From contig CM053144.1 in NCBI GenBank assembly GCA_028571685.1, positions 95,634,171-95,698,170 on the forward strand: 64,000 nucleotides of DNA, written 5' to 3'. Within the stretch, counting starts at the first letter, position 1, and each line of letters starts with the position of its first letter. The position numbers were made by a program, and so were the translations under genes. Shown here piece after piece: positions 37,101 to 43,100 of this stretch. The notes under the pieces were generated by a model. The model did no database searches. It had not been told where the DNA came from and worked only from the letters and a program-made list of their open reading frames with translations. The stretch is from Heterohyrax brucei (taxonomy: Eukaryota; Chordata; Mammalia; Hyracoidea; Procaviidae).

Positions 37101-40100
37101 AATATTTATGTACATACCAGATATTCATGTATGTATTCACTTACACATATACATATTCTTTTATCGTAATAAGGTTTTTTATTTTATTTTGCTGATAAAC
37201 TCTAATTGACTGGTTCATCACAAACAATTTACATTGTACTCATGATATTACTTGCTAAACCAAATTTTGTATCTGTATGTGTCACTAATTAATAGCACTA
37301 ATTTTAGTATGATAGCCTGTGACTTAAATACATGCCTTTTATTATGTACTGTTTTCTTATTAATACAGATGGCTTAAGCAAAATCAGATTAAACTATAGT
37401 GATGAATCATCTGAAGGTGGTAAAGTGCTTGAAGATGAACTCATTGACTTTTCAGAAGATCAGGATAACCAGGTAAAGGCAGAAGCTTAGCAAAAAGCTC
37501 TCATCTCTTCTCCAGTTAAAAATTTTCTATAGGGTTTCTTTAGACAATTCCCTGCAAGTGAAAACTCATCATGTCTGAAAACACAAATTCAGTTTTCTAT
37601 TCACAAGTTCCCAGAATAAATGTATGAGTGTTATTTTTTGTTTTTACTTTTTTTTTTTACCACTGTAGACTTTAACATTACCCTCCCCAGAAAGCTTTAA
37701 TATAAAATTAATTCTTCCACCCCCATCTCTGCCATCATCACCTTTTCTTTCTCTCTTTCAGAGCAGCCAAGGGTGTTATTTAACCTTAAGTTTAATATTT
37801 AAGAGGAAAATGTTAAAATTTTCAGTTTAAAAGCATGAATGATTATGTTTTCTTTTTGTTTCCTATTTTTCCAGTGTTTTATTCTTTCCGTCTACTTAAT
37901 GTATAGGTATTACAGCACCAGAAGATAGCATGTAGTTAAAATCAACCTATCATTCCAGTGCATCTTTGGAGCCTTGTTGTTGCTGTTGTTAGGCATCTTA
38001 AAGTTGGTTCCAGCTCTTAGCTGGTTCCAGTATAATGAAACTGCCAGTTTCTGTGCCATTTTCACAGTAGTTATTACAGTTGAATCCATTGTTGCAGCTA
38101 CTCTGTCAATTTATCACATTGAGCATCTTCTTCTTTTTCACTAACCCACTGTTTTATCAAACATAATATGCTTCTCCAGGGACTGATCACATGACCTAAG
38201 TGGCTGAGATGAAGTCTTACCATTCCTCACTTCTAAGACACATTCTGACACATTTATTCATTCTCTTGGCAATCCATGATATATTTAGTCTTTTACACTA
38301 ACAGCTAATTCGAAGGTGTCACTTCTTGTTTGGTCTTCCTTAATCGTGTCCAGCTTTCATATATGTATGAGGTGATTGAAAATACCTTGGCTTGGTCAAG
38401 CACACCTTACTCCTCAAGGTGACAGCTTTGTTTTTAACACTTTAAAGAGGTCTTTTGCAGGAGATATGCTCAGTGCAATATGTCATTTGATTTCTTGGAG
38501 ATCCAAGTGGGTGAAACCCTTGACAGCTTCAGTTTTTTCTCCATTATCATGATGTTGCTTGTTGTGAGGATTTTTGTTTACTTTATGCTGAAGTACAATC
38601 CATACGGAAGGTCATAGTCTTTCATCTTCATAAGTGCTTCAAGTACTCTGTTTTCAGCAGGCAGGTTTGTATTATCTGCATGTCTCAAGTTGTTACTGAA
38701 TCGTCTTCGAATCCTGATGCTGTGTTTTTCATATGGTTCAGCTTTTTGGATTATTTTGCTCAGTGTACAGATTGAATGAGTATGGCGAAAGAAGGCAACC
38801 CTAACACACATCTTTTCTGACTTAAACAACACAGTATCCCCGTGTTCTTTTCAAACGACTTCCTCTTTATCTATATACAGGTTCCTCATGAGCACAATTC
38901 AGTGTTCCAGAATTCTCATTCTTTGTGCTGTTATTCTTAATTTTTTATGATCCACACAATTCAGTCCCTTTAAAGAGCAATGTCTATTTGTGCTAATAAA
39001 CATTGCTGACACTAAAAGTAAAATAATTTTTGGAAAATATTTAAAGAGTGCTTTATATAGACCCTCGTGGCATAGTTGTTAAGTGCTGTGGCTACTAACC
39101 AGAAGGTCAGCAAGTCAAGTCTGCCAAGTGCTTCTTGGAGATCTAAGTGAGTGAAACCCTGTGGGGCAGTTCTGCTCTGTCTGTAAGGTCACTATGAGCT
39201 GGAATCAACTCAGTGGCAGTGGGTTTTGTTTGGTTTTTAGTTATGTTGACAAGTTTATAGGAATCTACAGCATACTACTTTTTTTTTAATTTTCTGACCT
39301 TTATTTGTTAGGACAAGCTTTGAGTTCTTCAGTAGTGAAAATGGCTTTGTACAGTACCATTTTTCCTTTTTGCATAGTCCTTTTATGATCAAAAGCCATT
39401 TTTTGTGATATGTATTGGTTTACAGTGTGTGAAATATAGTGTTTCTCTCCCTATATACAGACATACAGAGAAATTACATCCATGGCTTATAATGAGTACT
39501 TATGCTCATTTAGTCCTAATAGATTCTTTTGTGAATTAGGTAATCTAGTTGATCTGTTAGTTTGTCGTTCCTGCTATACAATTATTACATTCAGAGTTGC
39601 TAAGAGCTTTCTCTAAAGATACAGGAAAAAAATTCCTTGTTTATTTTATACTCAAGAGAACTACAGCATAAGACAGTATTTTTAAACTAATTTCTCCTTA
39701 ATGAAGTGGACTTACAAGGTTTTGTCAAGAAAAGCTGAGTTTCCTAAAACAATTTAAGTATTTCTGATTTGAAAAATTATTTATGTAAAAGAATAATGTA
39801 GGCAAGTGATGCCCTAAGGTGAAACAGTTGTCTTAGCCAACAAGCCAAATTTTTATAAAAACAAACTAAAGTCAGAGCAGGAATAGTTGAGGAGAGATGA
39901 ATCAGTCGTAATGTATGTAATCGTTCAAAGATTTATTATAGCTGTCGTAACACTATGTAACAATTTTTCTTAGATCTCTCATTGGTAGTTTCTTTTTATT
40001 GAAATATCATTGTGACATTAGCTAATTGGAATTAGGTGGCATACCAAATTTTCAAATATCTGATACACCTAAAGAGAAAATTTGTCTGCTTATTATGAAG

Positions 40101-43100
40101 GTTTTTATCCTTGGTGGTTCTGTTTTGTTAATTCAGTAATTACTTAAAATGTGTGTTTCAATACTAACAGTAGGCTTTCTTTTATAGGATGATAGCAGTG
40201 ATGATGGATTCCTTGCTGATGATAACTACAATTCAGAAATAGAGCAGTGGCATTTAAAGCCTACAGTCTGTAAACAGTAAGCATTAACTGTATATCTTGC
40301 AAGCTACATGATTACAAACCACATAATAATTTTTTAAGGTACTCATAGAATAAAATATAACTGACAGTTTGTAAAAAAATATTTGAGCAATAGTCACAAA
40401 GGCTGCTTGGTGAGGAAAAGGGGGCATGCCATCCAGGAATCAAAGAGAAGAGAATAGATTTAACATTTTAGTCTTCCATTTGCCAACATTACCAGGTTTG
40501 TGTGCTTGAATGCACGTGCACATGTATATGCATACACACAGATTCCCTTAGTAATCTGCTACTTCTTTAGGGAATGCAGTGTTTTGGAGCAGAAGAAGAC
40601 TATGAACTACCATTCTAATCAACAACATGGGAATTAGAGTTGACACTGGTTTCATAGTTACTGTATGAAGAGTATGGAATGAGTCAAGGCAGGCCTGTGG
40701 GACATATTCTAAATGGAAGTCCCAAAAGAGAGGGAGCCTGTTTGATTCTGAGAAGTTCTAAGGTCTCTCCAGAGGCGCAGAACTTCTTAGGTGATGAAGT
40801 ATTAATTATTTCGTGACTAAATCTCCTTTGCTTTTTGTAGAAATGTTTGCTAAAACGCCATTAATAGCCTCTGAAAAGGAAACCATTTATAAGTTTAAAA
40901 ATAGAGACCCAAACAAATTAAGAGATTTGTCTCACATGTCAAGATCGTCAGCAACTTAGGTCTTCGAATATTCAAGGGCTTTTTGCACTACATTACATGA
41001 ATTTACAGCATAGCCTTACAGAGTTAAAAATGTTGAATACTGAGTGTTCGTTGTACAGTATGTTCTAAGGAGCCCTGGTTGCTCAGTGTTAAGAACTCAG
41101 CTGCCAGCCAAAAGGTTGCAGTTCAGATCCACCAGCCGCCCTTTGTAAACCTTGTATTGGTTATTCTCTGTCTTCTAGGGTTGCTGTGAGTTAGAATTAA
41201 CTTGACAGCAGTGGGTTTGGTTTTTGAGGGTTGGGGGGGGGCGGTTCTCAAATGAAATCCTGCCAAAATACACACACTGGGTCTTAATGTAATTTTTTAT
41301 GCAGTGATCACCTGTTTGCTATCTATATGTTTTAGTTGAAAATAGGATTATGTTCCTTGTACTTTTGCATGATCCTACACTTGATGATTTTTGGAGTTAG
41401 GGAGATTTTTAAAACTTTAGAATTGTTTTTGACTTTCTCCAAAGTTCTTAAATATTTTTAGGAACTAATGATGAAAGTTTAATGAAACGTGTGTATAACT
41501 GAGATGATTAAATTAATAATCAGTAATTCAATACTTAATCCAACCAAAGCTGTTAAAGTATTATTAAACTGCATGTATGGATAAAACTTTTTTTTCTTCC
41601 CCTAAGCTTTACTGAGGTATGCGAAGGGAATTCTGAAAGTTAAATTTTCTTGTTAATGTACTACATTTTAATTTTTTTATTCCTTAACATTATGAGATCT
41701 ATAAAATATTTAACATGTGGTCCCTTCTACCCTGTAGACCTTGCATTCTGCTTATGGACTCACTCAGAGGGCCTTCTCGGTCAAATGTTGTAAAAATTCT
41801 AAGAGAGTAAGTTCAAAATCTGACTACACACTTTGTGGCATTTTCTGGTGGGGGTCAGGGGCTATGCGTATATACTTACATATATGTTTTTACTATGTGT
41901 GCATTATTGCAGATATCTAGAAGTGGAATGGGAAGTTAAAAAAGGAAGTAAAAGAAGTTTTTCCAAAGATGTTATGAAAGGCTCTAATCCAAAAGTACCA
42001 CAGCAGAACAACTTCAGTGATTGTGGTGTATATGTATTGCAGTATGTAGAGAGCTTTTTTGAGGTGGGTTTTGATTTTTGATCTGGTATAATAAATAATA
42101 AAATATTTGTCTCTATTTTAGTGTAAAAAACACAATGAGTTAGAACATTAAAGAAATTTGAAAACTACAACTTTTAGAGAAGTTTTAAAGTGTAAAAATG
42201 CTACATTTATACTTCATCAAAGAGAAGATTTATTGACTTCATTCCATCACTGATCAGTTCATCTATATTACCGACTGTTGTCACTGCTGGCTCTTACCTA
42301 TCTTAAGAAACCTCTCTCATGATTCATACTGCCTCTTTTCTCCTCTTCACAGACACATTTCTTGAGAGAGATTTATATTCACCGTCTCCCTTTCTTTGGA
42401 GCTTGGTGGCACCGTGATTAAGAGGTTGGCGCTAGCCAAAAGCTCAGCCGTTTGAATTGTCCAGCCACACTTTAGAAACCTGATGGGCCAGTTGTCCTCT
42501 GTCCTGTAGGGTAACTTTGAGTCACAACTGACTTGAAGGCAAAAGGTCAAGTCTCCATCTCCATAACTCCTGTTTACTTGTCAAATGTCTCTAATCTGTT
42601 TTCATCCTCAGTCTTACATTGAATTTGTTTACCTCCCAGCACCATTTAACGCTGTTGGCAAAAACAGAAATCTACCTGTGTTAGCTTTCCTACTGTAAAT
42701 CTTAACTGCAATGGTTTCTGGAAACCCTGGTGGCGTAGTAGTTAAATGCTACATCTGCTGTCCAAAAGATTAGTGGTTCAGATCTGCCAGGCACTCCTTG
42801 GAAACTCGATGGAGCAACTCTCCTCCCACCTATAGGGTCACTACGAATCGGAATCAGCTCAGTGGCGGTGGGTTTCTTTTGGTTTTGGTAGTGGTTTCTT
42901 GTTCCTCTTGCGTTAAGACTAAAATCCATCACGTGACTTATAAGCACCTGCACGATCTAGCTACTTTGTCATCTTTCTCATTCATTCTGTATATTAGCCA
43001 CCTGAGCATCATTCAGTTTCTCATACTGTATGTATCGTCTTGTTTCTTACTTCTAGGCCTTGAGAGCTGTTTCCTTACCTAGAATACTCTTACTTGTCGT

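Noticed and set aside
42064-42081. SENP6 reading past FFE to the stop just downstream
   Set aside because: It is intron after the GTGGGT donor; the true C-terminus is in the exon at 43841.
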